NCBI GenBank assembly: GCA_030690365.1
Contig: JAUYGX010000097.1
Span: 1-64,000, forward strand
Length of the DNA stretch: 64,000 nt
From: Bacteroidales bacterium
Lineage (GTDB): Bacteria; Bacteroidota; Bacteroidia; Bacteroidales; F082
Reading direction: 5' to 3'
Translations under genes and position numbers: made by a program
Notes under the pieces: model-generated
Databases searched by the model: none
Seen by the model: only the letters and a program-made list of their open reading frames with translations
What the model was told of the DNA's origin: nothing
In this document: in pieces, positions 19,392 to 28,319 of the stretch
Position numbering within the stretch: position 1 is the stretch's first letter
Layout: the number at the start of each line of letters is the position of its first letter

Positions 19392-19661
19392 ATGTATTTA
19401 ACAGCTGAAACTAAAAAAGAGATTTTTGAAAAGTATGGCAATGGCGCTACTGACACAGGTTCTGCCGAAGGTCAGGTTGCATTGTTCACCTACCGTATTA
19501 AACACCTTACCGGTCACCTGAAGGTGAACAAAAAGGATGTCTTCACACAAAGATCACTTGTCAGACTTGTTGGGAAAAGAAGAAAATTGCTTGACTATTT
19601 AAAAGAAAAAGATATCGAAAGATACCGTCATATCATTAAACAGTTGGGTCTAAGAAAATAA
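19392..19661 (+). CDS. rpsO: 30S ribosomal protein S15
   Basis: 89 aa, full length for bacterial S15. The signature TGSAEGQVALFTYRIKHLTGHL (as two halves around residue 30) and the C-terminal RLVGKRRKLLDYLKEKDIERY are diagnostic. S15 binds the central domain of 16S rRNA. It is followed by a terminator at 19687 and by pnp, the common rpsO-pnp order. Confidence 0.98.
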   Translation: MYLTAETKKEIFEKYGNGATDTGSAEGQVALFTYRIKHLTGHLKVNKKDVFTQRSLVRLVGKRRKLLDYLKEKDIERYRHIIKQLGLRK

Positions 19662-19686
19662 GAAGGAATAGGTTCCTTCCTCCTTG

Positions 19687-19716
19687 AAAAGGCAATTTAC
19701 CGATTGCCTTTTTTTG
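19687..19716 (+). terminator. intrinsic terminator after rpsO
   Basis: A 10-bp stem AAAAGGCAAT/ATTGCCTTTT (19687-19696 with 19703-19712) with a 6-nt loop and a following T run. It separates rpsO from pnp. Confidence 0.85.
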
Positions 19717-19755
19717 TGTTTTCAGTACTCTCATTATTAAAATATTTCTAAATCT

Positions 19756-22008
19756 ATGAAGCCAATTGATCCAATAACCTCCTCCTTTGTACTGGAAGAC
19801 GGTAGAACCGTAACCATTGAGACAGGAAAACTAGCCAAACAAGCAGATGGCTCTGTGGTTGTTCGTATGGGCGACACCATGATTCTTGCAACGGTAGTTG
19901 CTGCACAGGAAGCCAGAGAAGACGTCGATTTTATGCCACTTTCAGTGGAATACAAAGAAAAATATGCCGCCACCGGAAAATTCCCCGGAGGTTTCTTCAA
20001 ACGTGAAGCACGTCCTTCGGAACATGAAATTTTAATTTCCCGATTGGTCGACAGAGCACTGCGTCCTTTATTTCCTGATGATTTCCATGCAGAGACCCAG
20101 GTACTGATCAGCCTTATTTCCGGAGGTGAAGACACAGCCCCGGATGCACTGGCTGCACTCGCTGCTTCGGCAGCCTTAACCGTTTCCGATATCCCTTTTA
20201 ACGGACCTATTTCGGAAGTACGCGTTGCCCGTATTAATGGCAAATTTGTAATCAATCCTGCACTTTCGCTGCTGGAAGAAGCCGATATTGAAATGATTGT
20301 GGCGGCTACCAACGAAAATATCATGATGGTAGAGGGAGAAATGAAAGAGGTAAGCGAAGCAGATATGCTCGAAGCCATTCAGGTAGCCCACGATGCCATT
20401 AAAATTCAATGCCAGGCACAGATTGTTCTGGCCGAAAAAGTAGAAAAATCAAAAATAAAACGCGAATATTGCCACGAAACCAATGATGAGGAGCTGAAAA
20501 CCAAAGTAATGGAAGCTACTTATCAGGCATGCTACGAAATTGCACTTCAGGGAAACCCTGACAAACATGCACGCAGCGATGCTTTTAAAGCGGTCCGCGA
20601 TGCTTACCTCGAAACATTTGAAGAAGAAGAACGCGAAGCCGTTACCAACATGGTAAAACGCTATTTCCATGATGTGGAAAAGGCAGCCGTTCGTTACGCC
20701 ATCTTAAACGACCGCATCCGTCTAGATGGACGCAAGATGAACGAAATCCGTCCCATATGGTCAGAAGTGGATTATGTTCCTTCGGCACACGGTTCAGCCG
20801 TTTTTACACGTGGTGAAACACAGGCGCTGGTAACAGTGACTCTTGGAAGCAAACTGGATTCGCAAACCATTGATGGTGCCGTGATTTCAGGATCACGCAA
20901 ATTTATGTTGCATTACAATTTCCCCCCATTTTCAACGGGTGAAGTTAAACGCATGATGAGCATTTCACGTCGTGAAATTGGTCATGGAAACCTGGCCGAA
21001 CGCGCTTTGAAAATCATGGTTCCCAATGGTGAGGAAAACCCTTATACCATCCGCATTGTATCGGATATTCTCGAATCAAACGGATCGTCTTCGATGGCTA
21101 CTGTTTGTGGAGGAACACTCGCTTTGATGGATGCTGGTGTTAAAATGACCAAACCTGTTGCAGGCATTGCCATGGGACTTATTACCGACACCACTTCAGG
21201 TAAGTTTGCAGTACTGTCAGATATCCTGGGCGACGAAGATCACCTCGGTGATATGGACTTTAAAGTTACCGGAACCAAAGATGGTATTACGGCTTGTCAG
21301 ATGGATATCAAGGTGGATGGCCTTTCGTTTGAAGTTCTTGAGGAAGCACTGGAACAGGCCCGTCAGGGAAGAATTCACATTCTTGGCGAGATGGCCAACA
21401 CCCTCACAGAACCCCGTGCCGACTACAAAGAGTTTGTTCCCCGCATCGAAAAAATGTTCATCGAAAAAGAATTTATCGGTGCCGTTATCGGACCCGGTGG
21501 AAAAGTTATTCAGGAAATACAGAAAGTTACCGGTTCTACCATCGTAATCGAAGAAATTGGCAACCAGGGTGTTATCGACATTATGGGACCCAACAAAACC
21601 GCCATCGATGAAGCCAGGGCCTGGATTTCAGGTATTACCGCTGTTCCTGAGTTGGATAAAATTTACCACGGAACTGTGAAAAGCATTGTTGCCTTTGGAG
21701 CCTTTGTTGAAATCCTTCCCGGAAAGGATGGATTACTGCATGTTTCGGAAATAGATTGGAAAAGAATTGAAAATCCTGAAGATGTTTTAAAACAAGGAGA
21801 GAAAATTGACGTTAAGTTGGTAGGAATCGATCCAAAAACAGGAAAACTCAAACTGTCGAGAAAGGTGTTGCTCCCAAAACCGGACCATATCGAAAACTCT
21901 GACAGACAGGAAAGACCAGAACGGTCTGAAAGACCCGAACGTTCCGAGCGTAACGACCGACCTGATAGAAGGGACCGCAACGACAGGTATGATAAGCCAC
22001 GTAGGTAA
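19756..22008 (+). CDS. pnp: polynucleotide phosphorylase
   Basis: A 750-aa exoribonuclease that degrades RNA phosphorolytically to nucleoside diphosphates. Domains in order: RNase PH-like 1 (about 10-145, with [18 protein letters not shown]), an all-alpha linker, RNase PH-like 2 (about 320-460, [29 protein letters not shown]), KH (about 560-620, [12 protein letters not shown]) and S1 (about 635-705). The tail (about 715-750) is a run of Arg/Glu/Asp-rich repeats ([13 protein letters not shown]), which is lineage-specific and probably disordered. Confidence 0.97.
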   Translation: MKPIDPITSSFVLEDGRTVTIETGKLAKQADGSVVVRMGDTMILATVVAAQEAREDVDFMPLSVEYKEKYAATGKFPGGFFKREARPSEHEILISRLVDRALRPLFPDDFHAETQVLISLISGGEDTAPDALAALAASAALTVSDIPFNGPISEVRVARINGKFVINPALSLLEEADIEMIVAATNENIMMVEGEMKEVSEADMLEAIQVAHDAIKIQCQAQIVLAEKVEKSKIKREYCHETNDEELKTKVMEATYQACYEIALQGNPDKHARSDAFKAVRDAYLETFEEEEREAVTNMVKRYFHDVEKAAVRYAILNDRIRLDGRKMNEIRPIWSEVDYVPSAHGSAVFTRGETQALVTVTLGSKLDSQTIDGAVISGSRKFMLHYNFPPFSTGEVKRMMSISRREIGHGNLAERALKIMVPNGEENPYTIRIVSDILESNGSSSMATVCGGTLALMDAGVKMTKPVAGIAMGLITDTTSGKFAVLSDILGDEDHLGDMDFKVTGTKDGITACQMDIKVDGLSFEVLEEALEQARQGRIHILGEMANTLTEPRADYKEFVPRIEKMFIEKEFIGAVIGPGGKVIQEIQKVTGSTIVIEEIGNQGVIDIMGPNKTAIDEARAWISGITAVPELDKIYHGTVKSIVAFGAFVEILPGKDGLLHVSEIDWKRIENPEDVLKQGEKIDVKLVGIDPKTGKLKLSRKVLLPKPDHIENSDRQERPERSERPERSERNDRPDRRDRNDRYDKPRR

Positions 22009-22060
22009 CCTTTTTAACAATAGAATCGTATAAGTTTCAATTATAATTTGAAGTATTAGT

Positions 22061-22924
22061 ATGAGGCAACTTAAGATTACGAAGCAGGTTACCAACCGCG
22101 AAACCGCATCACTTGACAAATACCTACAGGAAATTGGCAAGGTGGATTTAATCACGGCTGAGGAAGAGGTTGAACTCGCCCGCCGGATTAAACAAGGTGA
22201 TCGCGCAGCTCTGGAGAAACTCACCAAGGCCAACCTGCGTTTCGTCGTTTCTGTGTCTAAACAATATCAAAATCAGGGGTTAAGCCTTCCCGACTTAATC
22301 AACGAAGGAAACCTGGGTTTGATAAAAGCCGCTCAACGTTTCGACGAAACAAGGGGCTTTAAATTTATTTCCTATGCCGTTTGGTGGATCAGACAGTCTA
22401 TCCTTCAGGCCCTTGCAGAACAATCGCGTATCGTACGCCTTCCTCTGAACAAAATCGGTTCAATCAACAAAATCAACAAGGCTTCGGCCAGGTTGGAACA
22501 ATCGTTTGAACGGGAACCCAATTCGGAAGAAATTGCCATGGAGTTGGAAATGACCGAAACCGAAGTAAAAGAATCGATGCGCAATGCCGGACGGCACGTG
22601 AGCATGGATGCTCCTTTGATTCAGGACGAAGACAACACCATGTACGATGTGCTGCGCAGCGAAGAAGCTGTTACGCCTGAAACGGGATTGTTGTATGAAT
22701 CGCTCCGCAAGGAAATCGACCGCGCTATCCAAACGCTTACCCAACGCGAAGCTGATGTGGTAAAGCTGTATTTTGGTTTAAATGCAGGCCATCCGATGAC
22801 GCTGGAAGAAATTGGCGAGAAATTTGACCTGACCCGCGAACGTGTTCGTCAGATCAAAGAAAAAGCCATCCGGCGACTGAAACATACTTCCCGAAGTAAA
22901 ATCCTCAAATCCTACTTAGGATAA
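22061..22924 (+). CDS. rpoD: RNA polymerase primary sigma factor (short Bacteroidota RpoD/SigA)
   Basis: 287 aa, the length usual for Bacteroidota primary sigma, which lacks the long region 1.1/non-conserved insert of E. coli. Region 1.2 is [20 protein letters not shown]. Region 2 contains [18 protein letters not shown] and [16 protein letters not shown]. Region 3 follows, and region 4 has [27 protein letters not shown]. It recognises the TTG/TAnnTTTG promoters seen in this window. It follows pnp by 52 bp. Confidence 0.97.
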   Translation: MRQLKITKQVTNRETASLDKYLQEIGKVDLITAEEEVELARRIKQGDRAALEKLTKANLRFVVSVSKQYQNQGLSLPDLINEGNLGLIKAAQRFDETRGFKFISYAVWWIRQSILQALAEQSRIVRLPLNKIGSINKINKASARLEQSFEREPNSEEIAMELEMTETEVKESMRNAGRHVSMDAPLIQDEDNTMYDVLRSEEAVTPETGLLYESLRKEIDRAIQTLTQREADVVKLYFGLNAGHPMTLEEIGEKFDLTRERVRQIKEKAIRRLKHTSRSKILKSYLG

Positions 22925-22930
22925 TCATAT

Positions 22931-22957
22931 AAAGCGCTCTCCGGGGCGCTTTTTTTT
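22931..22957 (+). terminator. intrinsic terminator after rpoD
   Basis: A 7-bp stem AAAGCGC/GCGCTTT (22931-22937 with 22946-22952) is followed by a T run, immediately after the rpoD stop. Confidence 0.8.
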
Positions 22958-22964
22958 ATCTTTG
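22957..22964 (+). promoter_or_regulatory. rpe -7 promoter element
   Basis: TATCTTTG fits the Bacteroidota -7 box TAnnTTTG and overlaps the end of the rpoD terminator T run. It lies 13 bp before the rpe ATG, so the rpe leader would be only a few nucleotides. No clear -33 TTG was found. Confidence 0.5.
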
Positions 22965-22977
22965 CAAAAAAAAACAT

Positions 22978-23625
22978 ATGAAACCTCTGGTAGCCCCTTC
23001 GATGCTCTCGGCTAATTTCGCCAACCTGAACAACGATATCCTGATGGTTAACCAAAGTGAGGCTGACTGGTTTCACCTGGATGTGATGGATGGTGTATTT
23101 GTACCCAATATCTCATTTGGATTTCCGATCATTCAGGCCATTAAAAAACTGGCTACCAAACCGCTGGACGTTCATTTGATGATTGTGCAGCCCGAAAGGT
23201 ACATCAAACAGTTTAAAGAGGCTGGTGCCGACATTCTTTCGGTGCATTATGAAGCAAGCACCCATCTGCACCGAACCATCCAGGCGATGAAGGCCGAAGG
23301 ATTAAAAGCCGGCCTGGTACTCAACCCGCATACCAATGTCATGGTGCTCGAAGATGTGATTGCCGACCTGGATTTGGTACTGCTGATGTCGGTAAATCCG
23401 GGATTTGGAGGACAGGCTTTCATCGAGCAAACCTATCATAAAATCATCCGGCTGAAACAACTCATCCGCGACAGCGGAAGCCATGCCCTGATTGAAGTGG
23501 ATGGCGGTGTGAGCGTTGAAAACGCACCCAGATTGGTGGCTGCCGGAGCCGATGTTTTGGTGGCTGGCAGCGAGGTTTTTAAATCGAAAAACCCGGCCCA
23601 AACCATTCATTTATTAAAACAGTAG
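22978..23625 (+). CDS. rpe: ribulose-phosphate 3-epimerase
   Basis: 215 aa. It interconverts ribulose 5-phosphate and xylulose 5-phosphate in the pentose phosphate pathway. Family signatures are PSMLSANFANL near the start, the metal-binding HLDVMDGVFVPNISFG (about 33), DVHLMI (about 67), LLMSVNPGFGGQ (about 137) and EVDGGVSVENA (about 172). It is followed by the thioesterase gene after 3 bp. Confidence 0.97.
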   Translation: MKPLVAPSMLSANFANLNNDILMVNQSEADWFHLDVMDGVFVPNISFGFPIIQAIKKLATKPLDVHLMIVQPERYIKQFKEAGADILSVHYEASTHLHRTIQAMKAEGLKAGLVLNPHTNVMVLEDVIADLDLVLLMSVNPGFGGQAFIEQTYHKIIRLKQLIRDSGSHALIEVDGGVSVENAPRLVAAGADVLVAGSEVFKSKNPAQTIHLLKQ

Positions 23626-23628
23626 GCG

Positions 23629-24156
23629 ATGTATCCCTATCTGCGACTTGCCCGTATGATGCTTAAAAGTAAGCGAAAACCACCTCTTACTTTGTTCGAC
23701 ACAAGCATCATTCCCATGCGGGTTTGCCTTACCGACATCGATCCATTTTGGGAACTCAACAATGGCCGCCACCTCACCATGATGGACTTTGGACGATTCG
23801 AAATGGCATTAAGGACTGGATTGCTCAAGGTGGTGAAAGAGAAAAAATGGGGGCTGGTAGTAGCAGGATCCAGTGTGAGATATCGCCATCGGTTAAAGCC
23901 TTTTCAGAAATATTTTCTGCACACACAAATCGCCGGGACCGACGAAAAGTGGATTTATTTCCATCAACAAACCGTGAGGAATGGTAAAATTCACTCAGCC
24001 GCCTTGGTTAGAACAGGAGTAACCTCCGAAAAGGGCATTGTAAAAGTTGAAGAAGTAAGTCAGGCAATGGGGTATGCGGATTTTAAACCCACCATGCCTG
24101 AATGGATCAGGGCCTGGGCCGAAGCCGACGAACTCAGACCGTGGACTATTGATTAA
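23629..24156 (+). CDS. acyl-CoA thioesterase-like protein (hotdog fold, THEM6/4HBT type)
   Basis: 175 aa. A basic N-terminal segment precedes MRVCLTDIDPFWELNNGRHLTMMDFGRFEM, which matches the hotdog helix and active-site region of 4HBT-like proteins (D-x-D-x-x-x-x-x-N). The later SSVRYRHRLKPFQKYFLHTQI and KIHSAALVRTGV are typical of the THEM6-like branch. It is probably co-transcribed with rpe. The substrate is unknown. Confidence 0.75.
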   Translation: MYPYLRLARMMLKSKRKPPLTLFDTSIIPMRVCLTDIDPFWELNNGRHLTMMDFGRFEMALRTGLLKVVKEKKWGLVVAGSSVRYRHRLKPFQKYFLHTQIAGTDEKWIYFHQQTVRNGKIHSAALVRTGVTSEKGIVKVEEVSQAMGYADFKPTMPEWIRAWAEADELRPWTID

Positions 24157-24167
24157 AATTGAATTCC

Positions 24168-24614
24168 ATGATAAAAAACCTGTTTATTCCACCGGTTCTC
24201 CTCTTTCTTGGACTTATTTTAATGACCCTGCTATGTGTTCTGACCCCGGTTCTAAATAGGATTCCATTCCCCATTAATTTGATTGGAATAATAATCGCAA
24301 TATCAGGATTTGCTATTATGGGTAAAACCAGGATGTTGTTTAAAAGATACAAAACCACGTTGTACATTGAAAAATCTTCTCATTTTATTACCGAAGGGGT
24401 TTTCACCTGGACAAGAAATCCAATGTATATTGGGATGTTTCTCATTCTTTTCGGTTTTGCCATTGGCTCAATGAACCTTTGCTCGCTTTTGATCCCGGTG
24501 GGATTTCTATTAATCATCAGATTCCATTTTATTCCCAAAGAAGAAATGATGATGGAAGAAACATTTGGACAGGAATACCTGGATTACAAATCCTTCGTAC
24601 GAAGATGGATTTAA
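24168..24614 (+). CDS. isoprenylcysteine carboxyl methyltransferase-like (PEMT/ICMT) membrane protein
   Basis: 148 aa from the ATG at 24168. It has four hydrophobic segments and the C-terminal signature of the family: GVFTWTRNPMYIGMFLILFG followed by PKEEMMMEETFGQEYLDYK. These proteins use S-adenosylmethionine to methylate lipids or small molecules in the membrane. The substrate here is unknown. It converges with the Msr gene, 5 bp apart. Confidence 0.82.
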   Translation: MIKNLFIPPVLLFLGLILMTLLCVLTPVLNRIPFPINLIGIIIAISGFAIMGKTRMLFKRYKTTLYIEKSSHFITEGVFTWTRNPMYIGMFLILFGFAIGSMNLCSLLIPVGFLLIIRFHFIPKEEMMMEETFGQEYLDYKSFVRRWI

Positions 24615-24619
24615 TTGCC

Positions 24620-25576
24620 TTAGAACTTCTGCTCATACACATGGCAATAGGGAGTTCCGTGCTCTTTTTCGTAATAGTCCTGGTGGTATTCTTCGGCCTT
24701 CCAAAATTTGGTAGCAGGAACGATTTGTGTAACCACCTTGTACCCTTTTGAATCTAATATCCTGACCAGCTTTTCCGCAGTGTTTTTTTGTTCGGTGTTC
24801 AGATAAAATATGGCCGATCGGTACTGATTGCCGACATCCGGTCCTTGTCGGTCCATTTGGGTTGGGTCGTGGATTTCGAAAAACAATTTGGCTATATCTT
24901 CAAAGGTGGTCTTCGCCGGGTCGAAAACCACCCTGACGGCCTCGGCATAACCCGTTGTATGGCTGCTCACTTCCCGGTAGGTTGGATTTTTACCCTTCCC
25001 GCCAATATAACCGACTTCTGTTGAAACGACACCCGGGGCTTTTTGCATATAATATTCCACCCCCCAGAAACAGCCTCCTGCAAAAATGGCAGTGTCGGAA
25101 GTGGCCATTTCTGTGGATGCAGGAATAAAATTCAGGGATATTGAATTCACACAATGCCGTGTATTCTTTGGTGTAAATCGTTCTCCATTAAATACATGCC
25201 CGAGATGACCGCCGCAATTTGCGCAAACAATTTCTGTGCGCATTCCATCGGCATCCGGAATTCGTTTGATAGCTCCCGCGATTTCGTCATCAAAACTGGG
25301 CCAGCCACATTCTGAGGCAAACTTATCAGCCGACTGGTACAGAGGAGCATCGCAACGTTTACAAACATAGGTGCCTTCTTCTGTGTAGTTGTCATATTTT
25401 CCGGTAAACGGTCGCTCGGTATGTTTATACACAATCACCGATTCTTCTTCAGGAGTTAGTTTATTAAATCTCATGGTTTGTGAGTTCTGGTTTATTTTGG
25501 TGGATTTTGTAGTCGATTGAGTGCAAGCTGTTAATCCTATCAGGATGAGACAGGTTGCTAAAGCATATGTTTTCAT
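24620..25576 (-). CDS. msrAB: peptide methionine sulfoxide reductase, MsrB-MsrA fusion lipoprotein
   Basis: 318 aa. The lipobox LIGLTAC (Cys18) indicates a membrane-anchored extracytoplasmic enzyme. MsrB comes first (about 35-160), with zinc-binding CKRC and CANC pairs and the catalytic motif NTRHCVNS. MsrA comes second (about 162-318), with the catalytic motif AGGCFWG, then GYAEAVRVVFDP. The fusion reduces both R and S epimers of methionine sulfoxide and repairs oxidised envelope proteins. The B-then-A order is one of the two known arrangements. Confidence 0.95.
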   Translation of the reverse strand: MKTYALATCLILIGLTACTQSTTKSTKINQNSQTMRFNKLTPEEESVIVYKHTERPFTGKYDNYTEEGTYVCKRCDAPLYQSADKFASECGWPSFDDEIAGAIKRIPDADGMRTEIVCANCGGHLGHVFNGERFTPKNTRHCVNSISLNFIPASTEMATSDTAIFAGGCFWGVEYYMQKAPGVVSTEVGYIGGKGKNPTYREVSSHTTGYAEAVRVVFDPAKTTFEDIAKLFFEIHDPTQMDRQGPDVGNQYRSAIFYLNTEQKNTAEKLVRILDSKGYKVVTQIVPATKFWKAEEYHQDYYEKEHGTPYCHVYEQKF

Positions 25577-25692
25577 GGCTTTAGATAGTTAGTAATATGA
25601 TTAACGCCAGAAAGTAAGATTGATTATTCATTTAACAGAATTTAGCTTTTTCAATTAAAAATCATTAACAACTTCAATCTTCTTATTTTTCT

Positions 25693-25700
25693 TATCTTTG
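25693..25700 (+). promoter_or_regulatory. -7 promoter element for the 284-aa T9SS protein
   Basis: TATCTTTG matches TAnnTTTG. Transcription would start near 25706 and give a leader of about 95 nt before the ATG at 25800. No well-placed -33 TTG was found. Confidence 0.45.
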
Positions 25701-25799
25701 GATTGATAATCGCCTCCGCAATATTTTGAATATTAACTAACATAAGTGTCCATATAAGTTATCCAATCATGATTAGCCAACCTTTAAAACTGAACAGAT

Positions 25800-26654
25800 A
25801 TGAAAAAATTACTCTTTCTAATGTTTCTCACTACCTTCATCAACCTGGCAAGCGGACAGAATATGGTTCAGGAAAACAAGCTCTGGAACGTTGTGAATTG
25901 CCTAAATTTTGGTGATTGTGCTACAGAATCCTACAAGCTTCTGGGCGATACAACCATCGGGGTATTCACATACAAAAAGCTGTATTACACGCTCGACACT
26001 ACCCTCACAAACTTTTCCATGATCGGGGCCATGAGAGATGACCTGAACAAAGTGTTTTACCACAACTTTGAAAATGAATTTATGCTTTACGATTTCAGCC
26101 TGGCTGTAAACGATACGTTTCAGACCACACAATATTGGGGCAATCCTGTTGAGATGGTGGTTTTGACGATCGACACGGTTGATAATGCCAATGGAGATCA
26201 CCGACCCAGGTGGACATTTAATTCTGGTGAGCAATGGATTGAAGGGGTAGGATCACTCTACGGCCCAATCAACGTGGATATTTATCAGGTGGTAATTGAT
26301 CTCTATTACGACGAAAGCTGTTGCTTTGAGGATGATGTTCTGACTTATCTGAATCCCAACGTTTCCGGTTGCATCGTAAATACCGTAGGAATTGATTTAA
26401 TTGATTCACAACAAATTGTTTCCGTTTACCCGAATCCATTTTCCTTATCAGCCCTCATAAAATTAAACTATTCAGGATCGCACACCTATGAATTTCAATT
26501 GCTGAATATAACAGGACAAAAGGTGAGAAGCATCAACCATATAAAGTCGGGTTCGGTTGTTTTAGCCAGAGAAAATTTACCATCGGGCCTTTATTTTTAT
26601 CGGCTTTTCGAGGCCAATGCACCCGTTGCCACAGGAAAAATTATAATCAAATAA
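25800..26654 (+). CDS. secreted protein with T9SS type A sorting domain
   Basis: 284 aa. Signal peptide at residues 1-19 (NLASGQ). The middle part is not recognised; it has NSGEQWIEGVGSLYGP, a pattern common in Bacteroidota secreted proteins that report on their own fold rather than a known enzyme. The last 75 residues (IVSVYPNPFSLSALIKL, FQLLNITGQKVRS, LPSGLYFYRLFEANA, GKIIIK) form a canonical T9SS type A domain. Surface-attached or released by T9SS; function unknown. Confidence 0.82.
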   Translation: MKKLLFLMFLTTFINLASGQNMVQENKLWNVVNCLNFGDCATESYKLLGDTTIGVFTYKKLYYTLDTTLTNFSMIGAMRDDLNKVFYHNFENEFMLYDFSLAVNDTFQTTQYWGNPVEMVVLTIDTVDNANGDHRPRWTFNSGEQWIEGVGSLYGPINVDIYQVVIDLYYDESCCFEDDVLTYLNPNVSGCIVNTVGIDLIDSQQIVSVYPNPFSLSALIKLNYSGSHTYEFQLLNITGQKVRSINHIKSGSVVLARENLPSGLYFYRLFEANAPVATGKIIIK

Positions 26655-26665
26655 AGCATATAAAT

Positions 26666-26893
26666 ATGAACGAAAAAGACCTTATCAAAATATTTACCGG
26701 GACCGAGATTGCCGTCATCCAGGTGAAAGAAATACTCGACGAAAACGGCATCCCAACCCTGATGAAGAATGGTTATCAGTCGGGTATCAGTGCCGGGTTT
26801 ATTGGTGGAACGCCCTCTACCATTGAGCTGTATGTATTGGAAGAAGACAAAGAACGTGCTGAAGCTATTGTAAAAGAAATTTCCTATTCCTAA
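26666..26893 (+). CDS. DUF2007 family protein
   Basis: 75 aa. The whole length matches the DUF2007 (putative signal-transducing) fold: IKIFTGTEIAVIQVKEILDENGIPTLMKN, then IELYVLEEDKERAEAIVKE. It lies 11 bp after the T9SS gene. The molecular role of the family is not established. It is the last intact host gene before the prophage. Confidence 0.8.
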   Translation: MNEKDLIKIFTGTEIAVIQVKEILDENGIPTLMKNGYQSGISAGFIGGTPSTIELYVLEEDKERAEAIVKEISYS

Positions 26894-26908
26894 TCCAATC
26901 CACTGGTG

Positions 26909-27115
26909 ATGTATTCTTACAAACAATCAGGTATTTTCGGTTTACCCTGAATCGGCATTCCCATTGGCATGATTATAGGCATGGCGACCGGTGTTGGAAT
27001 GGATAAAAAAGCAAGACAGCTTGTAGGGGCACCACAACAAACAATACATATTTCTCCTTCATTAAACATTAATAAACAATTGATACACAATAATTTTGCT
27101 TATATTTTGCGCTGA
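26909..27115 (+). pseudogene. glycine-zipper protein remnant at the prophage junction
   Basis: An open frame begins MYSYKQSGIFGLP at 26909. It is broken by TGA at 26948 (probably once TGG) and continues IGIPIGMIIGMATGVGMDKKARQ, the C-terminal part of a small glycine-zipper membrane protein. Family-like sequence stops near 27020, where phage-like AT-rich sequence starts. This suggests that phage insertion truncated an already small or decaying host gene. Confidence 0.45.
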
Positions 27116-27154
27116 TATAAAATAAAAACGAAATGACGGTTACTAATATTTTGT

Positions 27155-27229
27155 GCTATTTATATGCTACAAACAGGCCAATGCCTACGCGTAGTTAAAG
27201 TACAACTACCATATTGGCGTATAAATAGC
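27155..27229. repeat. interrupted inverted repeat (cruciform-like)
   Basis: Three nested arm pairs: GCTATTTATATGC (27155-27167) with GCGTATAAATAGC (27217-27229), one G·T mismatch; GCCAAT (27177-27182) with ATTGGC (27212-27217); and GTAGTT (27191-27196) with AACTAC (27204-27209). It could extrude as a cruciform or act as RNA secondary structure. Function unknown. Confidence 0.6.
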
Positions 27230-27352
27230 CTGTATTGCCATAATAATAGGCTTTTATAGGCTTTTTTTATGCCAATACCTATACCCTTTTAACAGCATTT
27301 AAAAAACAAATAATATGCTGGCAAAATAACCATTTATTATCTTAAAATTAGA

Positions 27353-27386
27353 TTAAGGGGACATAAGGGGGGACATAAGGGGGGAC
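27353..27386 (+). repeat. G-rich tandem direct repeats
   Basis: ATAAGGGG followed by GGACATAAGGGG occurs three times with a period of 12-14 bp, ending GGGGGACA. Further related G-runs follow at about 27414-27420, 27468-27480 and 27500-27512. They look like clustered protein-binding sites, probably for repressor or transposase. Confidence 0.55.
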
Positions 27387-27648
27387 AAAACACGGTAAAA
27401 AAGGGTGTCATAAGCGGGGGTTAAGGTAAAAAATAGGCCATAAATGAACAAAAACGGGATTAAAAAAGGGGGTTAATACACCAAATAAGACGTTAAACAG
27501 GGGGGTAATACACAAATGTTAGTACAGAACGTAACTTATATGTTTAATGCTCAGATATATACATTAAGTAGTTGGTTTTTAGGTGTGTTTTTTTTAAGTA
27601 CAATTGGCTGCTTAGTGGTTTTGTTTGCAAGAACAATATATAAGGATA

Positions 27649-28074
27649 CTAATTCTTATTCTTAATAATGGTAGATTGTAGATTTTCAAGCTCACTTTCA
27701 AGCGTATCATTTCTCTTAACAAGCCTGACAATAACTCTATTTAATTTGTTTATTTCTTCCTCCATGTAAGTGTCATTTATCTTAAACGATGATTTTGATT
27801 CACCAGCTATGGTTTGATTCAGTTCACGTTTATAAGGTGTCTGTTCATCTGGTGCAATACCTTTCATTAAATAATTAAAATCAACATTTTGTTGTAAACA
27901 TTTTGTGATTATAATTTCATATTTTGGACTTTTTCTCTTCCTCCAGTTACTAATTGTTTGTGGAGTCACCTTCAAGAATATAGATAAATCGTTATCAGTC
28001 TGTATATTTAGTACTGATTTTAAGCGATTTAAAAATAAATCAACATTTAGTGTATATTTTTCTTGAAAATTCAC
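27649..28074 (-). CDS. phage CI-like repressor (helix-turn-helix)
   Basis: 141 aa. Residues about 8-70 form a phage CI-repressor HTH (LNIQTDNDLSIFLKVTPQTISNWRKRKSPKYEIIITKC...NYLMKG as consecutive helices). The C-terminal third (about 100-140) is a predicted coiled coil (EEEINKLNRVIVRLVKRNDTLESELENLQ), not a LexA-like protease, so induction by RecA-stimulated self-cleavage is unlikely. It is divergent from the early operon, with its start inside overlapping promoters. It probably keeps the prophage silent. Confidence 0.82.
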   Translation of the reverse strand: MNFQEKYTLNVDLFLNRLKSVLNIQTDNDLSIFLKVTPQTISNWRKRKSPKYEIIITKCLQQNVDFNYLMKGIAPDEQTPYKRELNQTIAGESKSSFKINDTYMEEEINKLNRVIVRLVKRNDTLESELENLQSTIIKNKN

Positions 28075-28093
28075 AATATGTGTATTATATTTG
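28063..28093 (+). promoter_or_regulatory. phage early promoter
   Basis: TTG (28063-28065), a 20-bp spacer and TATATTTG (28086-28093) match the host sigma-A consensus. The start site would be near 28100. It overlaps the first codons of the repressor gene, so repressor binding and transcription would interfere. Confidence 0.7.
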
Positions 28094-28103
28094 TCGAATA
28101 TTT

Positions 28104-28307
28104 ATGACAAAAGTAAACTATTATATGATGAAATGTAAAGACAACCCGACAAAAATTAATGGAACCCTGGGTAAAATAGCTCAGAAAGTGGGATGTAGTC
28201 CCGATTATGTGGGCCGTGTATTATCAGGAAAAGTAAATACTACCAAAGGTAAAAAAGCACTCCAAATATTGGAGATATCAAAACAACTTAGTGAACTCTT
28301 AACCTAA
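28104..28307 (+). CDS. Ner/Cro-like small DNA-binding protein
   Basis: 67 aa from ATG 28104 (ATGs at 28125 and 28128 are also possible). Residues about 20-55 read GTLGKIAQKVGCSPDYVGRVLSGKV, a helix-turn-helix. It is the first gene of the early operon and lies opposite the repressor, the position of ner in Mu. A role in controlling early transcription is inferred from the position. The longer frame from 28050 overlaps the repressor start and the promoter and is unlikely. Confidence 0.68.
   Translation: MTKVNYYMMKCKDNPTKINGTLGKIAQKVGCSPDYVGRVLSGKVNTTKGKKALQILEISKQLSELLT
28108..28115 (-). promoter_or_regulatory. -7 element of the repressor promoter
   Basis: On the minus strand this reads TACTTTTG, matching TAnnTTTG, about 35 bp upstream of the repressor start. 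No good -33 TTG was found at the right distance, so the promoter may be weak or activator-dependent. Confidence 0.4.
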
Positions 28308-28319
28308 CATTTAAATATC

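Larger units (their letters stand above)
27116..27648. other. phage left-end regulatory region (transposase/repressor binding)
   Basis: A 533-bp non-coding stretch between the presumed left end and the repressor. It contains a long interrupted inverted repeat (27155-27229), G-rich tandem repeats (27356-27386) and two GGGGGkTAATACA elements (about 27468-27512). The position is that of Mu attL and the operator/enhancer region, where MuA and the repressor bind. Specific sites are inferred from repetition only. Confidence 0.5.

Noticed and set aside
27353-27512. Tandem G-rich repeats as a CRISPR array
   Set aside because: Repeats are only 12-14 bp with no spacers and no cas genes nearby; more like protein-binding sites.
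28050-28103. Longer N-terminus of the Ner-like gene
   Set aside because: It would overlap the repressor start and the early promoter, and its residues (YIFLENSQYVYYICRIF) look untranslated.
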